Below the pieces are notes generated by a model. That model saw nothing but the letters and a program-made list of their open reading frames with translations, searched no databases and was not told the origin of the DNA. A stretch of 64,000 nucleotides of DNA from Anaeromyxobacter diazotrophicus. GTDB lineage: Bacteria > Myxococcota > Myxococcia > Myxococcales > Anaeromyxobacteraceae. The position numbers and the translations under genes were made by a program. The stretch is taken from NCBI RefSeq assembly GCF_013340205.1, contig NZ_BJTG01000009.1, positions 62,001 through 126,000 on the forward strand. Direction: 5' to 3'. This document shows positions 57,972 through 64,000 of this stretch, in pieces; position 1 is the stretch's first letter, and every line of letters begins with the position of its first letter.

Positions 57972-58792
57972 GCGGAGCGGCAGGGGTGAGCCGAGGCGCG
58001 GCCTGGCTCGCGGCGCTGGCGGGCGGAGACGGGCTCGTGCCCGGCGGGCCCGCCTCGGTGCGGATGAGGGACGCGCCGCTCGGCGACGAGCCGGCGCGCT
58101 TCCTGGCGGTCGTGCCCGATCCCGAGGGCCGCTTCCCCCGCGCGCGCGGCGGCGAGGTGGGGCTCGAGGAGGGGTGGGCGCTCGCCCGCCACGTCCGCGC
58201 CGCGATCGAGGCGGATGCTGCCGGTCCGCGGCGGGCGCTGGTGGCGGTGGTGGACGTCCCGAGCCAGGCCTACGGCCGGCTGGAGGAGCTGCTCGGGCTG
58301 CACCTCGCCTGCGCCGCGGCGGTGGACGCCTACGCCTCGGCGCGGCTCGCCGGCCACCCGGTGGTGGCGCTCCTCGTCGGCCGCGCCATGTCCGGGGGCT
58401 TCCTGGCCCACGGCTACCAGGCGAACCGGATCGTGGCGCTCGACGACGCCGGGGTGCAGGTGCACGCGATGGGCAAGAGCTCCGCGGCGCGCGTCACCCG
58501 GCGCACGGTGGCGGAGGTGGAGGCGCTGGGCGAGAAGGTCCTGCCCATGGCCTACGGCGTGCGCGCGCTGGCGCAGCTCGGCCTCGTGCACCGCCTCATC
58601 GAAGGGGTGAGCGCCGACGCGCCGTCCGGCCACGACGTGGCGCGGGTGCGCCGGGAGATCGCGGCCGCCGTGGCCGACGCGCGCTCCGGCCCGCGCGACC
58701 TCTCGCCCCGCCTCGCATCGCCCGCCGCCCGGGCGCGGCGCGCGGCGTCGATCGAGGTCCGCCGCAGGCTGGCCGAGCAGTGGGACGGCTGA
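57968..58792 (+). CDS. mdcE: Malonate decarboxylase gamma subunit
   Basis: A 274-residue subunit of the same crotonase-like fold as MdcD. RALVAVVDVPSQAYGRLEEL, LGLHLACAAAVDAYASARLA and GHPVVALLVGRAMSGGFLAH are the hallmarks. ANRIVALDDAGVQVHAMGKS and ARVTRRTVAEVEALGEKVLP follow. It forms the decarboxylating heterodimer with MdcD. It starts with ATGA overlap and ends 13 nt inside the next gene. Confidence 0.93.
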   Translation: MSGAAGVSRGAAWLAALAGGDGLVPGGPASVRMRDAPLGDEPARFLAVVPDPEGRFPRARGGEVGLEEGWALARHVRAAIEADAAGPRRALVAVVDVPSQAYGRLEELLGLHLACAAAVDAYASARLAGHPVVALLVGRAMSGGFLAHGYQANRIVALDDAGVQVHAMGKSSAARVTRRTVAEVEALGEKVLPMAYGVRALAQLGLVHRLIEGVSADAPSGHDVARVRREIAAAVADARSGPRDLSPRLASPAARARRAASIEVRRRLAEQWDG

Positions 58793-59469
58793 CGGCCGGC
58801 GACTTCCCAGCGACCGTGCCCGCCCCCTGCCCCGCCGGCGCGCCGCGCCCCCACGACCTCCTCGCCCTCGCCGGGCCGGAGGCGCTCGCCTTGGACGGGC
58901 CGCTGCCGGAGTGGGCGCGGGAGAGCCTCTCGCGCGCGCCGTGGGTGGTGGCGCGCCGGGCGGCGCCGGAGCGGGGCCGCTGGCCGGTGGGCGTGCGGGG
59001 CGCGCGGCGCGAGGAGCGGCTCGCGGCCTGGGTCGCCGAGGCGTCCGTCCTCCGGCGGCTCTCCCCCGAGGACCTCGCCGCGGCCCGCGGCTGGCGGGCG
59101 CCGGCCCGGCGCAGGTGGCCGTTCACGCCGGCGCTGGAGCTGGCGGAGGAGGCGCTCGCGCGCGCCGGGCTGGCCTGGGGCCCCGCCGGCAGCGTCGGCT
59201 TCGAGCTCGCCACCGGCGCCGCGGCGGCGGGCGCCGCGAGCGACCTCGACCTCGTGGTGCGCGCCCCCGCCCCGCTCCCGCGCGAGCTCGCGCGCGAGCT
59301 CTGGGGGCGGCTCGCCGCGAGCCCGGTCCGCATCGACGCGCAGGTCGAGACGCCGGCCGGCGCCTTCGCGCTCGCGGAGTACGCCGCGGACACCGCGGCG
59401 GTCGCGCTCCGCACCGCCGCCGGGCCGCGCCGCGTCGCCGATCCCTGGCGTGAGGGAAGCGCGCGGTGA
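58780..59469 (+). CDS. mdcG: Malonate decarboxylase holo-[acyl-carrier protein] synthase
   Basis: A 229-residue nucleotidyltransferase that transfers phosphoribosyl-dephospho-CoA to Ser25 of MdcC. The N-terminal PRPHDLLALAGPEALALDGP is the MdcG signature. The C-terminal active-site segment GAASDLDLVVRAPAPLPREL has the D-L-D pair of nucleotidyltransferases, followed by RIDAQVETPAGAFALAEYAA. The start GTG at 58780 overlaps mdcE by 13 nt; GTG 58816 is an alternative that begins near the conserved region. Confidence 0.88.
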   Translation: MGRLTAGDFPATVPAPCPAGAPRPHDLLALAGPEALALDGPLPEWARESLSRAPWVVARRAAPERGRWPVGVRGARREERLAAWVAEASVLRRLSPEDLAAARGWRAPARRRWPFTPALELAEEALARAGLAWGPAGSVGFELATGAAAAGAASDLDLVVRAPAPLPRELARELWGRLAASPVRIDAQVETPAGAFALAEYAADTAAVALRTAAGPRRVADPWREGSAR

Positions 59470-60395
59470 GGAGCGCGCTCCTCTTCCCGGGGCAAGGGGC
59501 GCAGCGGCCGGGCTTCCTGTCCGCCCTGCCCCCGCATCCGGCCGTCGCGCGCACGCTCGACGAGGTGAGTGCCGCGCTCGGCGGCGGGGTGCGCGCGCTC
59601 GACCGGGCGGACGCCCTCGCCTCCACGGTGGCGGTGCAGCTCACCCTCTTCGCGGCCGGCGCGGCCTTCGCGCGGGCCCTGTCCGAGGCGGGAGCCGAGC
59701 CGGACGCGGTCGCCGGCCTCTCGCTCGGCGCCTTCACCGCCGCCGTGGCCTCGGGCGCGCTCGGGCTCACGGACGCCGCGCGGCTGGTGCGGCTCCGCGC
59801 GACGGCCATGGAGGAGGCGTTCCCGGAGGGCCACGGGCTGGCGGCGGTGGTGGGCCTGGGCGAGCCGCAGGTCGCGCAGCTCGCGGCCGAGGCGCGCGCC
59901 CGCGCCGGTCCGGTGTTCGTGGCCAACGTGAACGCGCCGGCGCAGCTCGTCCTGGCCGGCGCGCGGCCGGCGCTGGAGGAGGCGCTCCGCCTCGCCCGGG
60001 AGGCCGGCGCGCGGCGGGCGGAGCTGCTCGAGGTGAAGGTCCCCTCGCACTGCCCCCTCCTCGACGGCGTGTCCGCGCGGCTGGCGGAGGCGCTGCGCGA
60101 GGTGCCGCTCGCGGCGCCGCGCATCCCCTACGTCACGAACGTCCGCGCGCGGCTCGCGCGCGGGGCGGAGGACGTGCGCGACGACCTGGCGCGCAACGCC
60201 GCCGTGCCGGTGCGCTGGCACGACGCGACCGTGCTGCTCCACGAGCTGGGGGTGCGGCTCTTCGTGGAGGCGCCGCCCGGCCACACCCTCTCCGACCTGG
60301 CCGCGGCCGCCTTCCCCGAGGCGCGGGCGCTCGCGGCGGAGGGCGCGTCGATCGCGGCGCTGGCGGCGCGGCTCCGGCGCGCCCGGGAGGGCTGA
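59466..60395 (+). CDS. mdcH: Malonyl-CoA:ACP transacylase MdcH
   Basis: A 309-residue acyltransferase of the FabD fold. ALLFPGQGAQRPGFLSALPP has the G-Q-G oxyanion motif. The nucleophile elbow is AVAGLSLGAFTAAVASGALG (G-L-S-L-G). The catalytic His lies in KVPSHCPLLDGVSARLAEAL. It charges MdcC with malonyl from malonyl-CoA to start the cycle. The GTG start at 59466 overlaps mdcG by GTGA. It is the last gene of the operon; a separate promoter follows. Confidence 0.92.
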   Translation: MRSALLFPGQGAQRPGFLSALPPHPAVARTLDEVSAALGGGVRALDRADALASTVAVQLTLFAAGAAFARALSEAGAEPDAVAGLSLGAFTAAVASGALGLTDAARLVRLRATAMEEAFPEGHGLAAVVGLGEPQVAQLAAEARARAGPVFVANVNAPAQLVLAGARPALEEALRLAREAGARRAELLEVKVPSHCPLLDGVSARLAEALREVPLAAPRIPYVTNVRARLARGAEDVRDDLARNAAVPVRWHDATVLLHELGVRLFVEAPPGHTLSDLAAAAFPEARALAAEGASIAALAARLRRAREG

Positions 60396-60433
60396 GCCCG
60401 GCGGCGGGCGCGCCCGCCTCGGAGTTGCGTCCG

Positions 60434-60487
60434 GGTACAACGTTGTACCTGGATACAATTGACAGGCCGGTTCTATCCGGGTACCAA
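60434..60487 (+). promoter_or_regulatory. Palindromic operator and promoter after mdcH
   Basis: A perfect 16-bp palindrome (GGTACAAC and its complement, 60434-60449) overlaps TTGTACCTGGATACAA (60443-60458). Then TTGACA (60459-60464), 17 bp, and TACCAA (60482-60487). CCGGGTAC occurs at 60431 and again at 60477. This gives the gene at 60539 its own regulated promoter, related to but not identical with the mdc operator. Confidence 0.5.
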
Positions 60488-60538
60488 GCCCGGCGTGACC
60501 GACGACTGCCTACGCGCTTCCAAGCAGGGGGCATAGCC

Positions 60539-61564
60539 GTGGACGCTCCCTCGCGCCCTCCGCGCGTCTTCCACGCCGACGGGCCGGACGGGCTCCGGCT
60601 CCCGCTCATCGACCTCGATCACCCGGACTTCCGCGTGGCGCTCGACCCGCAGGCGCTGGAGCGCCTCGGCGAGGACTTCATCGCGGAGCGGACGCACGCG
60701 CAGGGTTCGCTCGTCCGGAGGCTCTTCGACCGGTTCCTGCTCCCACGGCTCCTGCGCCGATCTCGAATTGGAAGGGGGCTCGTGCGCGCCCGCGGCGAGG
60801 TCCTCGACGGCCTCACGACCTACCTCCTGAAGCTGGGCCCCGCGCACCTCGACGCGCCGTGGGCCACCGAGCTGGATCGGCGCATCGGCGGGAGCTTCGC
60901 CGGCCTCTCCCTGAGGCTCCGCATGCAGGACGTCGCCGAGCTGCTCGAGGCCGCGCTGGCGCCGCGGCTCCGGGAGGACCCTGACCGGCCGCTCTGGCTG
61001 GTGTCGCTCGCCGGCGGTCCGGCGATGGACTGTCTCAACGCGCTGCTGCGGCTGGCGCGCGCCGATCCTCCCCTGCTGAAGGGCCGCCCTGTCCGTGTGC
61101 TCGTCCTGGAGCCCGATCGCTCGCTAGCGGAGTTCGGCGGCGCGGCGCTGCGCGCATGGCGCGCGCCGGGCGGGCCCCTGGACGGCCTCGGCATCGACCT
61201 TCGACACGCGCCCTACGACTGGGCCGACGCGTCGGGCCTCGACGGCGCGCTGTCGGAGATCCCCGCCGCGGCGCTGCTCGCCCTCTCGGCGGAGGGCGGC
61301 CTGTTCGACTACGCCGACGACGCGTGCGTCGCGACCCACCTGCGCGCGATGCGGGCCCGCTGCCGGCTCGACACGGCGGTCTGCGGGACCCTCAACTCGC
61401 CCGGCCGCGCCGGCGCGCTCCTCCACCGCGGCAGCCCGGCGGCGGTGCGCCCTCGCAGCCTCGAGGCGCTCCGGACGCTGGCCGCCAGCTCGGGCTGGGC
61501 CGTGGCCGACGCGCGCGAGCGGCTGCTGAACACGGCGTTCACGCTGAAGCAGGCGGGAGGCTGA
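60539..61564 (+). CDS. Protein of unknown function, possible SAM-dependent methyltransferase
   Basis: A 341-residue protein. The centre resembles a class I methyltransferase Rossmann fold: RPLWLVSLAGGPAMDCLNAL could be motif I and VRVLVLEPDRSLAEFGGAAL motif II with the ribose-binding acid. ALLALSAEGGLFDYADDACV and AHLRAMRARCRLDTAVCGTL follow. The first 100 residues (PPRVFHADGPDGLRLPLIDL, RTHAQGSLVRRLFDRFLLPR) match no family I recognise. The GTG start at 60539 has AGGGGG 8 nt upstream. It has its own promoter and lies between mdcH and the regulator gene, yet no malonate role is known for such a protein. Function unknown. Confidence 0.7.
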   Translation: MDAPSRPPRVFHADGPDGLRLPLIDLDHPDFRVALDPQALERLGEDFIAERTHAQGSLVRRLFDRFLLPRLLRRSRIGRGLVRARGEVLDGLTTYLLKLGPAHLDAPWATELDRRIGGSFAGLSLRLRMQDVAELLEAALAPRLREDPDRPLWLVSLAGGPAMDCLNALLRLARADPPLLKGRPVRVLVLEPDRSLAEFGGAALRAWRAPGGPLDGLGIDLRHAPYDWADASGLDGALSEIPAAALLALSAEGGLFDYADDACVATHLRAMRARCRLDTAVCGTLNSPGRAGALLHRGSPAAVRPRSLEALRTLAASSGWAVADARERLLNTAFTLKQAGG

Positions 61565-61604
61565 TCCGGCACCTCGTCAGCCCTGGCCGGGCGCTCCCGC
61601 GGCG

Positions 61605-62327
61605 CTAGGAGCCCGTCCGCCCGCCCCCGGCGCCGGCCTGCTCCTTGGGCGGGGCCATCGCCTTCACGAGGTCGGCGAACCGGTTTCCCTGGATGGCCAC
61701 GTGCGCGCGCAGGCGGCTCGCCGCCAGCTCGCCGTCGCCGCGCAGGATGGCCTCCACCACCTGCGCGTGCTCCTCGAACGAGGACGACATCCGGCCCGGC
61801 ACCCGGAGCTGCAGGCGCCGGTAGGGGCGGAGCCGCCGGTGGAGCTGGGTGGCCTGCTCGCAGAGGAAGCCGTTGTGGCAGCTCGCGTAGATGGCGAGGT
61901 GGAACCGCTCGTTCAGCCGGTAGTAGGCGTCGGGGTCGTCCGCCCGCAGCGCCTCCTCGCAGGCGCGGTGCGCCGCCTCCAGCGCGGCGCGGTCCGGCTC
62001 GGTGCTGTGGGTGGCTGCGAGCCGCGCGCAGACCGCCTCCAGCTCGGCCATGACGTCGAACATCTCGCGCAGCCGCTCGGGTGGGATCTGCGCCACCACC
62101 GACCCGCGCCGCGGCCTCGTGTCGACGAAGCCCGCCGAGGCGAGCTGGATGAGCGCCTCGCGGATGGGGGTGCGCGACACGCCGAAGGTGCTCGCGAGCT
62201 CCATCTCGTCGAGGCGCGCGCCGGGCGGGTACTCGCCGACCACGATGCGCTCCTCGATCCGCTCCCGAAGCTGCTCCGAGAGCTTCATCCCGATGGGCTG
62301 ATTCATTGAGGTTTCGGCGGGCGGCAT
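61605..62327 (-). CDS. GntR/FCD regulator of malonate genes (MdcY-like)
   Basis: A 240-residue repressor. The winged helix at about residues 18-85 has RIVVGEYPPGARLDEMELAS and TFGVSRTPIREALIQLASAG, the GntR signature. The FCD effector domain follows (MAELEAVCARLAATHSTEPD, YYRLNERFHLAIYASCHNGF, EEHAQVVEAILRGDGELAAS) with the D/H residues that bind a metal and a carboxylate. Its own promoter and those of mdcA and dctP share a site, so autoregulation by malonate or malonyl-CoA is likely. The ATG at 62327 has TATACC 6 nt upstream and no SD; an internal ATG at 62306 is possible. Confidence 0.88.
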   Translation of the reverse strand: MPPAETSMNQPIGMKLSEQLRERIEERIVVGEYPPGARLDEMELASTFGVSRTPIREALIQLASAGFVDTRPRRGSVVAQIPPERLREMFDVMAELEAVCARLAATHSTEPDRAALEAAHRACEEALRADDPDAYYRLNERFHLAIYASCHNGFLCEQATQLHRRLRPYRRLQLRVPGRMSSSFEEHAQVVEAILRGDGELAASRLRAHVAIQGNRFADLVKAMAPPKEQAGAGGGRTGS

Positions 62328-62333
62328 AGGCTA

Positions 62334-62350
62334 GGTATACAGCATACAAT
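62334..62350 (-). promoter_or_regulatory. gntR operator overlapping its -10
   Basis: On the plus strand GGTATACAGCATACAAT reads as half-sites GGTAT and ATACAA around ACAGC. On the minus strand TATACC (62339-62334) is the -10, 6 nt before the ATG at 62327. The site matches those at mdcA and dctP. Confidence 0.7.
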
Positions 62351-62383
62351 CCCTGCCGCGCCCGGGGTCCGAATGGGGCTGCG

Positions 62384-63499
62384 TCACGGCGCCGCGCTGG
62401 CCGCCGCCGCCCGGAACTTGAGCTCGAGCACCGTCCCGCCCGAGGCGGCCGCGCGCGCCGAGCAAGAGCCGCCCTGCCGCTCGACGAGCGCCGCCGCCAC
62501 GGCGAGGCCGCGCGCGCCCGCCGCCGGGGCGACGCCGCTCGGGAGCTTCAGCGCCAGGTGCCGGAGCGCGGGGTCCGCCGCGGGCTGCGGGACGTCGTCC
62601 TCGACCTCGATCACCACCGCCTCGCCGCTGCGCGCCGCCCGGACCTGCAGCGGCGCGCGCCGGCGGCCCGCCGCCGCGATGGCGCGCGCCCCGCGCGCGA
62701 GCACGTGGAGGAGCGCCTCGGTGAGCGCCCCCTGGTTGGCGAGCGCGTAGAGGCCCGGCGGCACGTCCACCAGCACCTGCGCGTGCGCGACGATCTCGGC
62801 GCGGCCGATGCGGAGCGCCGCCTGCACCGCCTCGGAGACGTCGGCCGGCGCCAGGGCCGCGGGGTCGGCGCGGAGCACCGAGCGCAGGTCGCGCGCCAGC
62901 ACCTTGAGCCGCTCCGCCGCCGCCGAGGCCTCGTCGGCGGACTCGCGCGCCTGCTCGAGCGCCCGCCACGAGCCGCCGAGCGGCGTGCGCGCCGCGGCGT
63001 CGAGCCCGTCGGCCACGCCGGACATCGCGGAGAGGATCACCGCCACCGGGTTCGCGATCTCGTGCGCGAGGCCCCCCGCCAGCCGGCCCAGCTCGGCCGA
63101 GCGGCCCAGCTCGTCCGCCTCGCGCGCCGCCGCCCGCGCCATCACCCGATCGACCGCGCGCGCGACGGCGTCGCGGAGCGCCCCCGCCTCCACCGGGGCG
63201 GCGAGCAGATCGGCGGCGCCCTGGCGGAGCGCGCGGACCGCCGCCGGGAGCTCGTCCGCGCCGGCCACCACCACGAACTCGAGGTCGCGGTGCCGGCGGC
63301 GCGCCTCCATGGCCCAGCTCGCGTTGCCCGAGAAGTCCGCCAGCTCGACCACCGCCACGTCGAGGCGCTCCAGCTCGGCGGCGCCAGCGGCCGGGCCCAG
63401 CGTGACCTCGACCCCGGCTTCACGCAGGGTCTCGGCCAGCCCGTCGCTCCGCTCCGGTCCCCCCAGCGAGAGGAGCACGCTGGCGATGCGCTCGCCCAA
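62384..63499 (-). CDS. Soluble histidine kinase with degenerate receiver
   Basis: A 371-residue protein. Residues about 5-115 form a receiver-like domain (IASVLLSLGGPERSDGLAET, ELERLDVAVVELADFSGNAS). The phospho-acceptor Asp seems replaced by Glu52, so it is probably a pseudo-receiver. His146 is in AELGRLAGGLAHEIANPVAV. The ATPase domain is present but weak: VEDDVPQPAADPALRHLALK in place of a clean G1 box and GARGLAVAAALVERQGGSC as G2. The start is a TTG at 63499, chosen because GGGGAGG lies about 6 nt upstream and no ATG or GTG fits. It is divergent from tmRNA; no partner response regulator is adjacent. Confidence 0.78.
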   Translation of the reverse strand: MGERIASVLLSLGGPERSDGLAETLREAGVEVTLGPAAGAAELERLDVAVVELADFSGNASWAMEARRRHRDLEFVVVAGADELPAAVRALRQGAADLLAAPVEAGALRDAVARAVDRVMARAAAREADELGRSAELGRLAGGLAHEIANPVAVILSAMSGVADGLDAAARTPLGGSWRALEQARESADEASAAAERLKVLARDLRSVLRADPAALAPADVSEAVQAALRIGRAEIVAHAQVLVDVPPGLYALANQGALTEALLHVLARGARAIAAAGRRRAPLQVRAARSGEAVVIEVEDDVPQPAADPALRHLALKLPSGVAPAAGARGLAVAAALVERQGGSCSARAAASGGTVLELKFRAAAASAAP

Positions 63500-63666
63500 G
63501 AGGCCTCCCCCGAGCGGCGCGCCAGCCGACCGTGCGCCGCCCTCCCACCTCGAACCTTGAAGGCAGAGGCGCCAGGAGGCACTCCCCCGGAGAAGGGAGG
63601 CGACGAATGGCCACAGCCCCGACCGGTGCCGTCCCCGCCAGCCCCTGCCGCACGAGGCGACGCCGC

Positions 63667-63695
63667 TTGACTCCGGACCCCCAGATCTTACTAAT
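63667..63695 (+). promoter_or_regulatory. Candidate tmRNA promoter
   Basis: TTGACT at 63667-63672 and ACTAAT at 63690-63695 are 17 bp apart, about 25 nt before the mature tmRNA 5' end. The leader would be removed by RNase P. Confidence 0.5.
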
Positions 63696-63718
63696 GACGG
63701 CAGGTTCGCAGTCTTCAA

Positions 63719-64000
63719 GGGGGCGAACTGGCTTCGACGGAGGATGGACTGCGTCTGGTGCGCGCCGTGGTTGGTCACGAGGCCACGTAAAAACGAGACC
63801 AAGCAGAAACGCGAACGAGCCGATGGCTCTCGCGGCCTAAAGTGCCGCGCGTCCCCCCGTGAGCGTCGGGTAACGGGTCAGGACGTCAGCTCCGACTGGA
63901 CCTGGGCGGGAAGCGAGCCGCCTTGCCTGGGTCGAGACCAAAGGGCGAGGACGTGAGCGGTAGGAGGCCCGGGGCCAGCCGTTCACGTATTCACTCCGGG
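63719..64000 (+). ncRNA. ssrA: tmRNA (ssrA), 5' part
   Basis: The mature 5' end GGGGGCGAACTGGCTTCGAC at 63719 is the universal tmRNA acceptor-arm and D-loop-like start. The tag frame ends at GCC-TAA near 63840 and reads NANEPMALAA at its C-terminus, with the ALAA degron recognised by ClpXP. The exact resume codon was not fixed; GTAAAAACG at about 63787 is the usual kind of upstream signal. The pseudoknot region fills the rest and the 3' CCA end lies beyond the window. It rescues stalled ribosomes with SmpB. Confidence 0.93.

Noticed and set aside
63532-63840. A 102-codon frame MRRPPTSNLEG... and a GGAGAAGGGAGG-ATG at 63607
   Set aside because: The frame runs into tmRNA and has low-complexity basic composition with no family match. 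The RBS-like sequence is noted but not enough for a gene.
1-64000. CRISPR arrays, tRNA or rRNA genes, insertion sequences, integrases
   Set aside because: No regularly spaced direct repeats, no tRNA cloverleaf signatures and no transposase or recombinase motifs were seen. tRNA detection by eye is limited, so a scan with a tRNA predictor would be needed to exclude one.

Overview
The window is very GC-rich, has almost no non-coding space and starts many genes at GTG. It carries Myxococcota hallmarks: a carD-carG pair, many hybrid histidine kinases, orphan binding proteins tied to signalling genes, a bacterial topoisomerase VI and a selenocysteine peroxiredoxin. The best match is a soil/sediment myxobacterium close to Anaeromyxobacter. 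That placement is inferred from gene content; no database was searched.

Layout. 1-3.5 kb: the end of a secreted Ig-like protein, a hotdog thioesterase-like protein, a membrane protein and an MFS transporter. 3.6-8.4 kb: a decayed S53 protease prodomain, a chemoreceptor translationally coupled to an orphan binding protein, a cupin, and a deletion scar that joins the 3' ends of a LysR regulator and an isopropylmalate-dehydrogenase-family enzyme. 8.4-12.6 kb: envelope proteins and an ECF sigma/anti-sigma pair. 12.7-19.1 kb: two hybrid kinases, the second in an operon with a Tat-exported binding protein. 19.2-27.4 kb: an osmoprotectant-type ABC importer with a binding-protein/permease fusion, then housekeeping and orphan genes including MscL with a zinc ribbon. 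27.6-31.4 kb: an HDOD / HDOD-GGDEF / kinase-receiver signalling operon. 31.5-34.2 kb: a dihaem peroxidase, an exonuclease-like protein and a PAS protein. 34.2-37.5 kb: topoisomerase VI B-A plus a 42-residue basic protein. 37.6-51.1 kb: HtpX, a lipoprotein, a Rossmann-only dehydrogenase, the selenoprotein peroxiredoxin, a long inverted repeat, YgfZ-QueG, a GATC-type methyltransferase, a CDP-alcohol phosphotransferase, rhodanese-MoeB, carD-carG and a GT39-like glycosyltransferase. 51.1-62.3 kb: a complete malonate module. 62.4 kb to the end: a kinase and the 5' part of tmRNA.

The malonate module is the best-integrated system. A TRAP importer (dctPQM) is divergent from mdcABCDEGH, and a GntR/FCD regulator lies at the far end. 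The three promoters share a TTGTAT-ACAGY-type operator over the -10 element, so one malonate-responsive repressor probably controls uptake, decarboxylation and itself.

A second theme is translation initiation. At least eight monocistronic or lead genes have a TANNNN hexamer exactly 6 nt before the start codon and no Shine-Dalgarno sequence, which suggests widespread leaderless mRNAs. Operon-internal genes instead use ATGA/GTGA overlaps, and others have clear GGAGG sites. No tRNA, rRNA, CRISPR array or intact insertion sequence was seen.
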